Position numbers and translations under genes: made by a program. Of a DNA stretch of 64,000 nt, positions 51,271 through 59,151 are shown piece by piece. Positions within the stretch are counted from its first letter, which is position 1. Each line of letters opens with the position of its first letter. The stretch covers positions 1 through 64,000 of the forward strand of contig CAJFSX010000002.1 of assembly GCA_904419775.1 (NCBI GenBank), in the 5' to 3' direction. The notes under the pieces are model-generated. The model did no database searches and was not told the DNA's origin. It was given only the letters and a program-made list of their open reading frames with translations. This DNA is from Candidatus Pararuminococcus gallinarum (GTDB lineage: Bacteria > Bacillota > Clostridia > Oscillospirales > Ruminococcaceae).

Positions 51271-52095
51271 ATGACATCCCTTCGCTGTCCGGTCTGCGGG
51301 GAGCCGCTGTTTTTGCAGCAGAAAAGCTATCGCTGCAAAAAAGGACACAGTTTTGATCTGTCCCGGGAAGGATACTGCAACCTGATCCTTTCCGGCCGCC
51401 GCCATGGCAAAACGCCGGGGGACAACCAGGATATGGCCCGTGCCCGCAACCAATTCTTCGCAGGGGATCACTACCGTATCCTGCTGGATGCCCTGTCTGC
51501 CCAGGTCCTAAAATATCTGCCGCAGGACGGCACTTTGGTGGATGCCGGCTGCGGGGAGGGCTACTACACCGCCGGCGTCTTTTCCGCATTGCAGCAGGCG
51601 GGCCGGTGGGGAGATCTGGTGGGGGTTGACCTTTCTAAATTCGCCCTGCGTTTTGCGGCCAAACGGGAGCCGGGCGTCCGATTCCTGGCGGCCAGTATTT
51701 TTGCGCTGCCCCTGTTCGACCAAACCGCGGATATGGTGATGAATATTTTTGCGCCGGTGGCAGACAGGGAGTTTTACCGGGTGCTTCGACCCGGCGGCGT
51801 TCTGGCCATTGGCGCGCCAGGTCCCCGGCATCTCTTTGGTCTCAAAGAGGTCCTTTATAACGCGCCCTATGAAAATGAGAAAAATTCCTTTGTATTAGAG
51901 GGCTTTTCCTCGCTGGAAGTCATCCGTGTCTCGGGAGAAATGCGGCTTGAGAGCAAAGAAGACATTGCCCATCTCTTTATGATGACCCCTTACTACTGGA
52001 AGTCGCCCAAAGAGGGATGCCAAAGACTGGAGAGCTTACATACACTGTCCACCCCGATCCAGTTTGAGATCCATCTGTTAAAGAAAACATCTTGA
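51271..52095 (+). CDS. rlmA: 23S rRNA (guanine-N1) methyltransferase RlmA family
   Basis: A 274-residue RlmA/RrmA methyltransferase that modifies G745/G748 in the 23S rRNA tunnel. ATG at 51271 after GGGAGGAAGG. Zinc module CPVCGEPLF...YRCKKGHSFDLSREG, conserved NLILSGRRHGKTPGDNQDM, SAM loop VDAGCGEGYYTAGVFS and IFAPVADREFYRVLRPGG. Methylation at 748 gives low-level macrolide tolerance in some Gram-positives. It ends the operon before the hairpin at 52105. Confidence 0.93.
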   Translation: MTSLRCPVCGEPLFLQQKSYRCKKGHSFDLSREGYCNLILSGRRHGKTPGDNQDMARARNQFFAGDHYRILLDALSAQVLKYLPQDGTLVDAGCGEGYYTAGVFSALQQAGRWGDLVGVDLSKFALRFAAKREPGVRFLAASIFALPLFDQTADMVMNIFAPVADREFYRVLRPGGVLAIGAPGPRHLFGLKEVLYNAPYENEKNSFVLEGFSSLEVIRVSGEMRLESKEDIAHLFMMTPYYWKSPKEGCQRLESLHTLSTPIQFEIHLLKKTS

Positions 52096-52104
52096 CCATA
52101 TAAG

Positions 52105-52138
52105 AAGGGAGGTCCCGTGGGGGACCTCCCTTTTGTTT
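52105..52138 (+). terminator. Terminator of the C_GCAxxG-sfsA-rlmA operon
   Basis: AAGGGAGGTCCC (52105-52116) and GGGACCTCCCTT (52121-52132), then TTGTTTTT. Confidence 0.88.
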
Positions 52139-52183
52139 TTATCCAGACGGGAAAAAACGGATGGAACCAGATGGAGATTGGCC

Positions 52184-52597
52184 TTAGTAGTCCTGCTCCA
52201 GCGCAACATAGATCCCAAGAGCATGGTCAGAGACACTGACGCTTAACCAAAGGTTATCTTTGCGATATATCTGGCCAATGGCGGTTTTCTCAGATTCCCC
52301 GGCTATTTCTCGAAAGCCCTGGGAGGGCAGACTTTGCAGATAGGCCTCCCCCTGGGCTCGATCCTCAATTTCTAAGGTGATGGCATAATAGCCCTTCTCT
52401 TCGTCGAAAATCTGAAATTGAGGGGTGCCCGATTCAGGTTTGGGGATGGATTGGGTGTAGGTATTGACCGGCCAGGAATCAATCTCCTCCAGAATGGGGG
52501 CGGAGGCAGTGGATGCAGACGGAGTTTGAGAAGGAATACAGCCTGCAAAAAGGATCACAACCGCGAATAAGATCCCCGCGAACCTAAGATTTTTCAC
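52184..52597 (-). CDS. Hypothetical lipoprotein
   Basis: A 137-residue lipoprotein with GTG start at 52597, overlapping the XRE gene stop (GTGA). Signal peptide with lipobox LFAGC (Cys at about 20), a Ser/Thr-rich stretch, then a small alpha/beta domain (YYAITLEIEDRAQGEAYLQS, GQIYRKDNLWLSVSVSDH). No known family recognised. As it is co-translated with a membrane-tethered regulator it may be its sensor or its target; inference only. Confidence 0.8.
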   Translation of the reverse strand: MKNLRFAGILFAVVILFAGCIPSQTPSASTASAPILEEIDSWPVNTYTQSIPKPESGTPQFQIFDEEKGYYAITLEIEDRAQGEAYLQSLPSQGFREIAGESEKTAIGQIYRKDNLWLSVSVSDHALGIYVALEQDY

Positions 52598-53073
52598 GAT
52601 TTTGGCCCCTTTCTCTGGTTTTGCACCCGGACAAAGGAAAAGATGGTGATGGCCACAAGCAGAAGGGTGACACCGCCAAGGAGATAGAGAAGCACCGGCG
52701 GGCCGGAAACCCAGATACCAGTCTCCCCATCAGCATATCCAATGGTATTGGAGGGCAGACGCTGTTGAAAATAGACAGAGCACAGGAAAATAACCAAGAG
52801 TAGAAAGATAATGCTGGCAACGAGCAGCGGAATCCGCATCCGTTCCCAGATGCTTTTGGAAGGAGGATTGCCGCCGCTTTCCAAAGGTATCAGTTCCTCC
52901 AGAGAAACATCCAGAGCTTCACACAGAGCCAGCAGATTGGAGGTGCTGGGAAAGGCAGTGTGATTTTCCCACTTGGCTACTGCCTGTCGTGAGATGCCCA
53001 ACCGCTGAGCTAACCCTTCCTGGGAGAGATGCCGCTCCCTGCGAAGTTCTTTGATCCGGGATCCGATGTCCAT
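52594..53073 (-). CDS. Membrane-anchored XRE-family regulator
   Basis: A 159-residue regulator. ATG at 53073 about 12 nt after AAAGGAG. Residues 1-65 are a Cro/C1-type helix-turn-helix (GSRIKELRRERHLSQEGLAQ, RLGISRQAVAKWENHTAFPS, DVSLEELIPLE). Two hydrophobic helices (about 80-102 and 125-148) and a basic tail follow, so the DNA-binding part is held at the membrane. The lipoprotein starts within its last codon. It recalls one-component sensors of envelope or peptide signals. Confidence 0.9.
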   Translation of the reverse strand: MDIGSRIKELRRERHLSQEGLAQRLGISRQAVAKWENHTAFPSTSNLLALCEALDVSLEELIPLESGGNPPSKSIWERMRIPLLVASIIFLLLVIFLCSVYFQQRLPSNTIGYADGETGIWVSGPPVLLYLLGGVTLLLVAITIFSFVRVQNQRKGPKS

Positions 53074-53215
53074 GATATAACCTGCTCCTTTACAGTGATC
53101 TTTGCTTCTTGGAATTGCTCTCAATCATAGCGGAAAAGTGCCCTCTCTGTCTACCAACTATCTGTCAACTATTGGTTGCGCGGGGGATTCAAGGGTTTTT
53201 TTGGCCAAAAGAATG

Positions 53216-53250
53216 AAAAACGGCATGGCCTTAAAGCCATGCCGTTTTTA
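53216..53250 (-). terminator. Terminator of the fucose-isomerase-family gene
   Basis: 14-bp perfect arms (53216-53229, 53236-53249) with a T run on the minus strand. Confidence 0.88.
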
Positions 53251-53265
53251 TGAGAAAGATGAAAT

Positions 53266-54747
53266 TTATGCGAAGGGGTTTTCGGAGGGATAGGGGACGC
53301 CTTTGGGCTGATTGTAACCCAAATCCTTGACGCCCAACAGTTTAAACAGGCTGAAGAGCGCCTTTCCGAAATGTCCGAAAGCCACAGCGCCGTGATGGGG
53401 ATACCGTTTTTCAATGAGCACATGACGATAGAAACGGCCCATTTCCGGGATGGCGAAGACACCGATGCCGCCGAAGGAACAGGTGGGTACCGGCAGGACC
53501 TCGCCCTCTGCCACATAGGCGGTGAGCTCTGCGTCGGCATTGGATTGCAGACGGAAGAAGGTGATATCGCCAGGGACAATGTCTCCTTCCAGGGTGCCGC
53601 GGGTGATATCGGGTTCCTTATCCGGCTCCAGACCGCGGTGCATGATCAGCTGATACTTCATCTCGCAGGAGGTGAGCTTCTGGGAAGAGGTATTGCCACA
53701 GTGGAAGCCCATGAAGGTATCCTTGTGGGTGTAGTTGTATTTGCCTTTGATCTCCTTCTCGTACATATCGGCAGGAACAGTGTTGTTGATATCCAGCAAT
53801 GTGACAATGTCGTCGGAGATGCAGGTGCCGATAAACTCGCTGAGAGCGCCGTAGATATCCACCTCGCAGGAAACGGGGATGCCGCGGGCGGTCAGACGGC
53901 TGTTGACATAGCAGGGAACAAAGCCAAACTGGGTCTGGAATGCGGGCCAGCACTTGTTGGCGAAGGCCACAAACTCCCGGGAACCTTTCTGGTTCTCAGC
54001 CCAGTCGAGGAGGGTGATTTCATACTGTGCCAGCTTGGGCAGGATGCCAGGCATCTTGTTGCCCTCGCCCAGCTCTTTTTCCATATCCGCCACGACCTCG
54101 GGAATCCGGGGATCGTTGGCATGCTCGTTAAAGGAGGCAAACAGGTCTAACTCGGAATTTTCTGCGATTTCAACACCCAGGTTGTAGAGCTGTTTAATGG
54201 GGGCGTTGCAGGCCAGAAAATCTCTCGGACGGGGACCGAAGGTGATGATTTTCAGTTTGGACAGGCCGATGACGGCACGTGCCACGGGAATAAAATCAAA
54301 AATCATGTCCGCTACTTCATCGGCGGTTCCTACAGGATATTCGGGAATGTAAGCTTTGATATTGCGCAGTCCCAGGTTGTAGCTGGCGTTGAGCATGCCG
54401 CAATAGGCGTCACCGCGGCTGCTTGCCAGGATGCCGGTATTCTCTTCCGCTGCAGCGACAAACATGACCGGGCCGCCGAATTCTTTGGCCAGGAGGGTTT
54501 CTTCTGTTTCAGGGCCGAAGTTGCCCAGATAGACGACGAGTGCATTGCAGCCGGCCTCTTTGACTTCAGAGAGTGCCTTGCGCATATGAAGCTCATTTTC
54601 AATGGTGGTGGGACATTCATAGATGTCTCCGCCTTTTTCCTGGAAGGACTTGACGACAGCCTTTCTGCGGTTGGTAGAAAGTTCCATAGGGAAGCAGTCA
54701 CGGCTGACTGCGACGATTCCCAGTTTGACTTGCGGGATATTATTCAT
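53266..54747 (-). CDS. L-fucose/L-arabinose isomerase family protein
   Basis: A 493-residue protein of the FucI/AraA superfamily, ketol-isomerases of deoxy and pentose sugars that use Mn2+. ATG at 54747 after CAGGAGG. It keeps the AraA/FucI fold order (LGIVAVSRDCFPMELSTNRR, VVYLGNFGPETEETLLAKEF, NSRLTARGIPVSCEVDIYGA with the catalytic-type Glu and Asp, FMGFHCGNTSS, and C-terminal RYPHHGAVAFGH). It is shorter than E. coli FucI (591) and close to the uncharacterised Clostridia family. No sugar transporter or kinase neighbours it; substrate uncertain. Confidence 0.88.
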   Translation of the reverse strand: MNNIPQVKLGIVAVSRDCFPMELSTNRRKAVVKSFQEKGGDIYECPTTIENELHMRKALSEVKEAGCNALVVYLGNFGPETEETLLAKEFGGPVMFVAAAEENTGILASSRGDAYCGMLNASYNLGLRNIKAYIPEYPVGTADEVADMIFDFIPVARAVIGLSKLKIITFGPRPRDFLACNAPIKQLYNLGVEIAENSELDLFASFNEHANDPRIPEVVADMEKELGEGNKMPGILPKLAQYEITLLDWAENQKGSREFVAFANKCWPAFQTQFGFVPCYVNSRLTARGIPVSCEVDIYGALSEFIGTCISDDIVTLLDINNTVPADMYEKEIKGKYNYTHKDTFMGFHCGNTSSQKLTSCEMKYQLIMHRGLEPDKEPDITRGTLEGDIVPGDITFFRLQSNADAELTAYVAEGEVLPVPTCSFGGIGVFAIPEMGRFYRHVLIEKRYPHHGAVAFGHFGKALFSLFKLLGVKDLGYNQPKGVPYPSENPFA

Positions 54748-55118
54748 AGCAATTCCTCCTGTTTTATTTCATCTTAAACAGTAATCACTTACTGAAACCG
54801 ACACCCCTATATTACACCATCAATAAGAAAAAATCTATCTGAAAAGAAAAGAATTTTACCGAAACTATAATTTTTTTATAAAATAGAGATAAAAGATGTC
54901 GATGGAAATACAATTTATCCAAGATCTTTGGGGAAGTTGTACGATCAACATGAGCGCTGAAAAAAAGCTGTACGGATGCCCCGGCGGCGATGGCAAGATA
55001 AATGAGGAAACGGGTCAGGACGGCTTTTCATTGGGGAATAAACGGATTGAGGAATAAAAGCGGGCGAAAAAAGGATCCCGTTTTCGGGATCCTTTGCAAG
55101 AGATGAATTCCGTATGAA
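54748..55118. other. Intergenic region
   Basis: 371 nt. The first 150 nt, very AT-rich, should hold the fucose-isomerase-family promoter; no clear -35/-10 pair chosen. The rest carries only a 35-codon frame without a ribosome site and the terminator at 55070. Confidence 0.4.
55070..55095 (-). terminator. Terminator of the surface-protein gene
   Basis: AAAGGATCCCG (55070-55080), loop TTTT, CGGGATCCTTT (55085-55095); a T run follows on the minus strand. Confidence 0.88.
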
Positions 55119-57575
55119 TCAGCGGGATTTTCTGCGGGAATGGGAGGCCGCCCCTATACTGGCCGCCGCAATCAGCAGGAGAACTACACAGGGCGTCAAA
55201 AGACGGTCGCCGGTTGAGGGATTGGCCTTAGACTCTGAATCGGACTCAGCCGGCAGGGAAGAAGAACCCACCGTGGGCTTGCTTTGGGAGGAACCGCCGA
55301 TGGAGGGGATGGGTTCCCGTGTTGTGTATCCGCACACGGCGCATGTCCTTTCCCTCATGCCGTTGCCAAGTATTGTGGAGGCGCCGAAAACATGCGGGGA
55401 TAGGCCGCTTTTGTCCCCGCAGGGGCACTCGTGCCAGTGATGGCTGGCGCTGAACTCCCAGTCCTCCCCGTAAGTATGGGTGTGAGGTTTGGTGACATCC
55501 GCGCTTCCCGCAGGATCCCCCGCGCCGCCTTTGAGCACCGGATTTTCGGTGTATACAATGATGTCTTGGCTGATGGCGTCTCCGCCCTGGTATTGCTTAT
55601 CCACAACCTTTTGGGAATCCCCGCCGGTGCTTTCCAGATAGCTGACGGAAATCTTTCCATTCCCGGAAATGGCGTCCCCGCCAGGGCCGTCGTTGCCTGT
55701 GCCTCCATATACAATCAAAGCGCCCTGGCCTGAAACCGTCCCGCCGTTTAAAAAGAGGCCGGTTCCACCTTGAGGGGCATAAATTGAGAGGTTATCCCCG
55801 CCGCCCTTTACGGTCAAGGAGCTGTTTTCGTCAATGGAGAGTTCGCCGTTTACCTGCAGCGCCGTCTGGCCTGGCAGGGATCCGGCGCCGTCGTCGCCGG
55901 TGATTGAGTTGGTCCCCTTCACGGTGACGGTGCCGTTGACAATAACGACGGTATTCACATCGTCTTTAACGGCGCCGTCAGTGAGGAAGCGGGCGTTGGA
56001 ATCGATCTCAGCGTCCTGTAAGACACTGCCGTCGTAAAGGGTCAGAGTGTCTGTTAAAGCGGAATCAGTATTCATAGAGAAGGTGCCCCCGTGAACTTCA
56101 ATGGGGCCGAAAGCGACAGAATCGCTGAGGGTGAGGGATCCCCCTCTTTCCACAATGATTTTTACGCTGCTATAGAATTTCATATTGACAAAGGTTACAT
56201 CGCAGCCTTCGGGTATGACCAGGGTATCGGTCGCAACAGATTGGTTATTGCCGATAATCCCGTAAAGGCCGGATTCATGAGAGCCGTAAATAGTTTTGAG
56301 ACCGACTGGGACGACAGCGTGATCGCTCATCCTGATTTCGTAGGGCTCCATGTCCCAGGAAGTTACAGAACTTTCTAATGTGGAGAAGCGTTCCTTTAAA
56401 GTTTCTTTTCCCGTATAGATTCTCAGGGGCACGCTGTTGCTGGAAACGGTCTGCCCCTGATCCGTTAAGGAAACGGAAACATAATAGGTGCCGGCTTTAG
56501 CGGGGGTGCCCGCTACGACAACGCTATCAAAGAGATAATAGGCGCTCATACCGCTATCAGCGGGGGAGAGGGAGACTTCCAGGACGGCATCACTGTTTTT
56601 CTGACTATAGTCATCATAATCCTGTTTCCCGCCGTCGCCTTCCGTAACAAACACATCCAGATAGTCTTGATAACCAGTCTGTCCTGAAATGACGCAATCC
56701 AGTTCCCCATCGAGGCTGACGGACAGTTGGGGGTGGACGATGAGAGAGATCTGCCTGCTGACATTTTCATCTCCTGCTTTAGCGGTAACGGTAATGGTAA
56801 TGATTCCTTCCGTCGAGGGAGTTCCGCTGAGGACGATCATATCTCCGACGGCTTCAGCCGAAATGCCGGAATGTTCCGGTGTGACTTGAAGCTCTACTAC
56901 CGCTTTGCCTTTGTTTGTACCGCTGATTTCATAGGAGATCTGGCGGGAATAGGGGAGCATCATAACACCGTCAAGCGAAGTTTCCTCGATGGACAGCCCT
57001 AGAGGGATATGGGTCGGGATGGGCGTCCCCAGGTTTTCAGGCTCAACAGTGCCGCCGATATACTGTGCCGATCCATTATTTTCAATATCCCCGCTAGAGA
57101 AGGTGCAGCTGTTGAATATGGCCGCGCCGTTGTTGACAATGGTATCGCTGAAGGTGCAATTGACAAATGTAACCGAAGCCCCCTGGGGAATGGTGATGGA
57201 TTTGTCGGTCATTCGAAAGTCAATATACTGGACGGTGATGTGGCTGCCGACAGCGAAACTGAGCGTATCACCGGAAGTATTATAGCCGATCTGCCTGGTT
57301 TTTGCCTCATCTGTCCCCCAAAGAAAGTTCTTATCCCACCCGCTCAGCAAGGTGACCTGCTGAGGGATGACAGCGGTTCCGCTGCCTACGGCGCCGCAGG
57401 TGACCTTGACTGTGGTAGCTTCGCCAAGGCTTTCCAGCCAGCCGTCCAGATCGGGGTAATTATCTGTGACCAGCAGATCTGTTCCGCCTGTCGCTTGGGT
57501 TTGCATGACAGGAAGACCTACGGCAACCATGCAAATACATAAAAGGCTTGCCAATAAGGATTTCCACTTTCTCAT
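55119..57575 (-). CDS. Wall-anchored surface protein with beta-helix-like and Ig-like regions
   Basis: An 818-residue secreted protein. ATG at 57575 after TAGGAGGAAAC. Signal peptide about 1-30. Residues 90-180 and 440-690 carry short repeating strands (TIPQGASVTFVNCTFSD, VIPEGCDVTFVNMKFYSS, NGTVTVKGTNSITG) of parallel beta-helix type; two Ig/BIG-like domains lie about 200-410. Near 715-770 is a HWHECPCGDKSGL ... RTCAVCGYTT zinc-finger-like module frequent in gut Clostridia surface proteins. A Ser/Pro linker leads to NPSTG (785-789), a hydrophobic span and HSRRKSR: a sortase signal. No catalytic site recognised. Expression is governed by an unusual operator at 57602-57699. Confidence 0.85.
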   Translation of the reverse strand: MRKWKSLLASLLCICMVAVGLPVMQTQATGGTDLLVTDNYPDLDGWLESLGEATTVKVTCGAVGSGTAVIPQQVTLLSGWDKNFLWGTDEAKTRQIGYNTSGDTLSFAVGSHITVQYIDFRMTDKSITIPQGASVTFVNCTFSDTIVNNGAAIFNSCTFSSGDIENNGSAQYIGGTVEPENLGTPIPTHIPLGLSIEETSLDGVMMLPYSRQISYEISGTNKGKAVVELQVTPEHSGISAEAVGDMIVLSGTPSTEGIITITVTAKAGDENVSRQISLIVHPQLSVSLDGELDCVISGQTGYQDYLDVFVTEGDGGKQDYDDYSQKNSDAVLEVSLSPADSGMSAYYLFDSVVVAGTPAKAGTYYVSVSLTDQGQTVSSNSVPLRIYTGKETLKERFSTLESSVTSWDMEPYEIRMSDHAVVPVGLKTIYGSHESGLYGIIGNNQSVATDTLVIPEGCDVTFVNMKFYSSVKIIVERGGSLTLSDSVAFGPIEVHGGTFSMNTDSALTDTLTLYDGSVLQDAEIDSNARFLTDGAVKDDVNTVVIVNGTVTVKGTNSITGDDGAGSLPGQTALQVNGELSIDENSSLTVKGGGDNLSIYAPQGGTGLFLNGGTVSGQGALIVYGGTGNDGPGGDAISGNGKISVSYLESTGGDSQKVVDKQYQGGDAISQDIIVYTENPVLKGGAGDPAGSADVTKPHTHTYGEDWEFSASHHWHECPCGDKSGLSPHVFGASTILGNGMRERTCAVCGYTTREPIPSIGGSSQSKPTVGSSSLPAESDSESKANPSTGDRLLTPCVVLLLIAAASIGAASHSRRKSR

Positions 57576-57601
57576 GATGTTTCCTCCTAAGATATATTTA
57601 T

Positions 57602-57625
57602 TTAAGTTAACCATTGCTAACTTAA
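57602..57625. promoter_or_regulatory. Proximal dyad of the surface-protein promoter
   Basis: TTAAGTTA (57602-57609) and TAACTTAA (57618-57625). The inner 16-mer GTTAACCATTGCTAAC (57606-57621) matches the reverse complement of the distal site (57668-57683) at 14 of 16 positions. Confidence 0.7.
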
Positions 57626-57651
57626 TAGCGGAACTGATACTCATCCGAAGA

Positions 57652-57721
57652 CTAAGATATACCCGTGGTTAGCAATGACTAACCACGGGTATATCTTAGC
57701 CTTGCAGGGAATTATTGTCAA
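57652..57721 (-). promoter_or_regulatory. Surface-protein promoter with 21-bp perfect inverted repeat
   Basis: Minus strand TTGACA (57716-57721), 17-nt spacer, TAAGAT (57693-57698). Perfect 21-bp arms 57652-57672 and 57679-57699 around CAATGA, so the outer arm covers the -10 and the start point. Because the start falls inside an arm, the repeat must act as DNA, not as an RNA hairpin. The core GTTAG-N6-CTAAC recalls DtxR/IdeR-type boxes. Confidence 0.8.
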
Positions 57722-57793
57722 TTGTTTTTTTAAAATTTAGGACTATGAACAAAAAAACGGCGCGGCAAAAAATTTTTTTAGGATTTTTCCGCA

Positions 57794-58870
57794 TTAAAAC
57801 TCGATGTTCACCAGTTCCACCCCTGTGTAATAATGGGTGAGAATTTCGATATAGTCGCTGCCCTGCCGGGCCATATAGTCGGCCCCGTATTGGCTGAGCC
57901 CCACTCCATGGCCATAACCTTTGACAAGGAAGGTGAAGTTTCCATTTTCATAGGATACGGTGAAATTGGGGGAACGAAGCCCAAACAAATTCCGCACCTG
58001 GGAGCCGGTGAGGGTTTGATCTCCTATAGAAATAGAAAGCACGGTGCCGCTGTCAGAGAGGGAATCGGTCTGAAACCACTTTTTTTCACTGGGATCCAGC
58101 TGGATTTCAGGGTAGGCGGTGATCAGAATCTGCTGCACTTCCTCTTTGGAAAGGGTAACGACAGATTCATAGCCTGGGGCAATGGCGTCTCCGCTGCTTT
58201 CCACGCTTTTGAGATAGTCGCAGCTGGAAGTCCAGATATTCTCACTATTCTCGGTCATACCGGAGGAAATGGCATGATAGGCTGCCACAATGGGGTAGTC
58301 GTCGTAAGCCAAGCCAATGTGGAGCACCTGGTCTACGGCCTCCTCAATCTTTCCATAATACAGGTCAAAGTTGTCCCCAAAACGCCCTTTGGCCTGCTGC
58401 TTGGTCACGTATCCCCGCCAGTTGCTGGGATCTGCGGAAAAGTCGGCGCCCTTGAGGGACTCGTCTGGGGAGTGCTTCTGCTGATCCCGCAGCCGTAGGG
58501 CATAGGTGTGGGCTGCCACCGCCTGGGCCTTCAGCGCTTCGGTGTGAAAGGTAGGAGGCATTTCGGCACAGACAGCGCCAATGACATAATCCCGCTCCGA
58601 GACCTTGTTTACTTTGCCGGTACTCTCGTCCAGAATCTGGAAATAGCCGTCGCTGTGCCATACTCCGGCCTCGGCTAGAGTAGCCAGGGAATCATCTTCT
58701 TGGGCTTGCGTATCCGTTTCAATGGAGGCGGACTGCCCTTCGGAGGAAATGGCAAGTCCTGCTTGATTCACATCCGGCGAAGGGCTGGATATCCCAACCA
58801 GCGCCAGCATGGGGATGGTAAAAAGCATAAGGGAGAGCAAGCATACAAAACAAATCTTCCATTTGAACAT
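57794..58870 (-). CDS. spoIID: SpoIID/LytB-domain protein
   Basis: A 358-residue membrane-anchored protein of the SpoIID family, lytic transglycosylases that digest peptidoglycan during engulfment of the forespore. ATG at 58870 follows AAGGG; longer upstream frames lack a site. One N-terminal span (KWKICFVCLLSLMLFTIPML), a Ser/Gln-rich tether, then VIGAVCAEMPPTFHTEALKA (Glu of the AEMP motif), AVAAHTYALRLRD, AAYHAISSGMTENSENIW and KGYGHGVGLSQYGADYMA. These are the full family motifs. The true spoIID gene usually lies near murAA; here it is alone, so a paralogue is possible. Confidence 0.92.
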   Translation of the reverse strand: MFKWKICFVCLLSLMLFTIPMLALVGISSPSPDVNQAGLAISSEGQSASIETDTQAQEDDSLATLAEAGVWHSDGYFQILDESTGKVNKVSERDYVIGAVCAEMPPTFHTEALKAQAVAAHTYALRLRDQQKHSPDESLKGADFSADPSNWRGYVTKQQAKGRFGDNFDLYYGKIEEAVDQVLHIGLAYDDYPIVAAYHAISSGMTENSENIWTSSCDYLKSVESSGDAIAPGYESVVTLSKEEVQQILITAYPEIQLDPSEKKWFQTDSLSDSGTVLSISIGDQTLTGSQVRNLFGLRSPNFTVSYENGNFTFLVKGYGHGVGLSQYGADYMARQGSDYIEILTHYYTGVELVNIEF

Positions 58871-59151
58871 CAAAGATCCCTTGCCTTTCATTTTGATGAG
58901 GCTTTTATTGAAAGAACATGAGTAGGAATCCTTCATAAAATGCGAGAAAATAATGCGATTTCTCGGAAGAATGCCTAAAATTCGAGGATAGTTTGCATGA
59001 TTAGATAGACGATTATGCATATTCTTAAGCGAAAAACAGGAAAATTGTTGACTTTATTATAGGGTGGGGATAAAATATTTTTATAAAGTTTGACAGGCCC
59101 GCCCTGACGGCGGGCCTTTGTATAAAATAAAAATAAGGAAGAATGGAGTGG
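58871..59151. other. Divergent region between spoIID-like gene and citrate synthase
   Basis: About 280 nt with no gene. TTGACT (59048-59053), 17-nt spacer, TAAAAT (59071-59076) is a strong plus-strand promoter for citrate synthase. Downstream of it lies a GC-rich hairpin AGGCCCGCC (59095-59103) / GGCGGGCCT (59109-59117) inside the leader. Confidence 0.55.

Noticed and set aside
54950-55057. 35-codon plus-strand frame upstream of the fucose-isomerase-family gene
   Set aside because: No ribosome site, no family likeness, and it lies in a gap with a terminator; probably chance.
58870-59020. 50-codon upstream extension of the SpoIID-like protein
   Set aside because: The added residues do not form a better signal peptide and lack a ribosome site; ATG 58870 has one.
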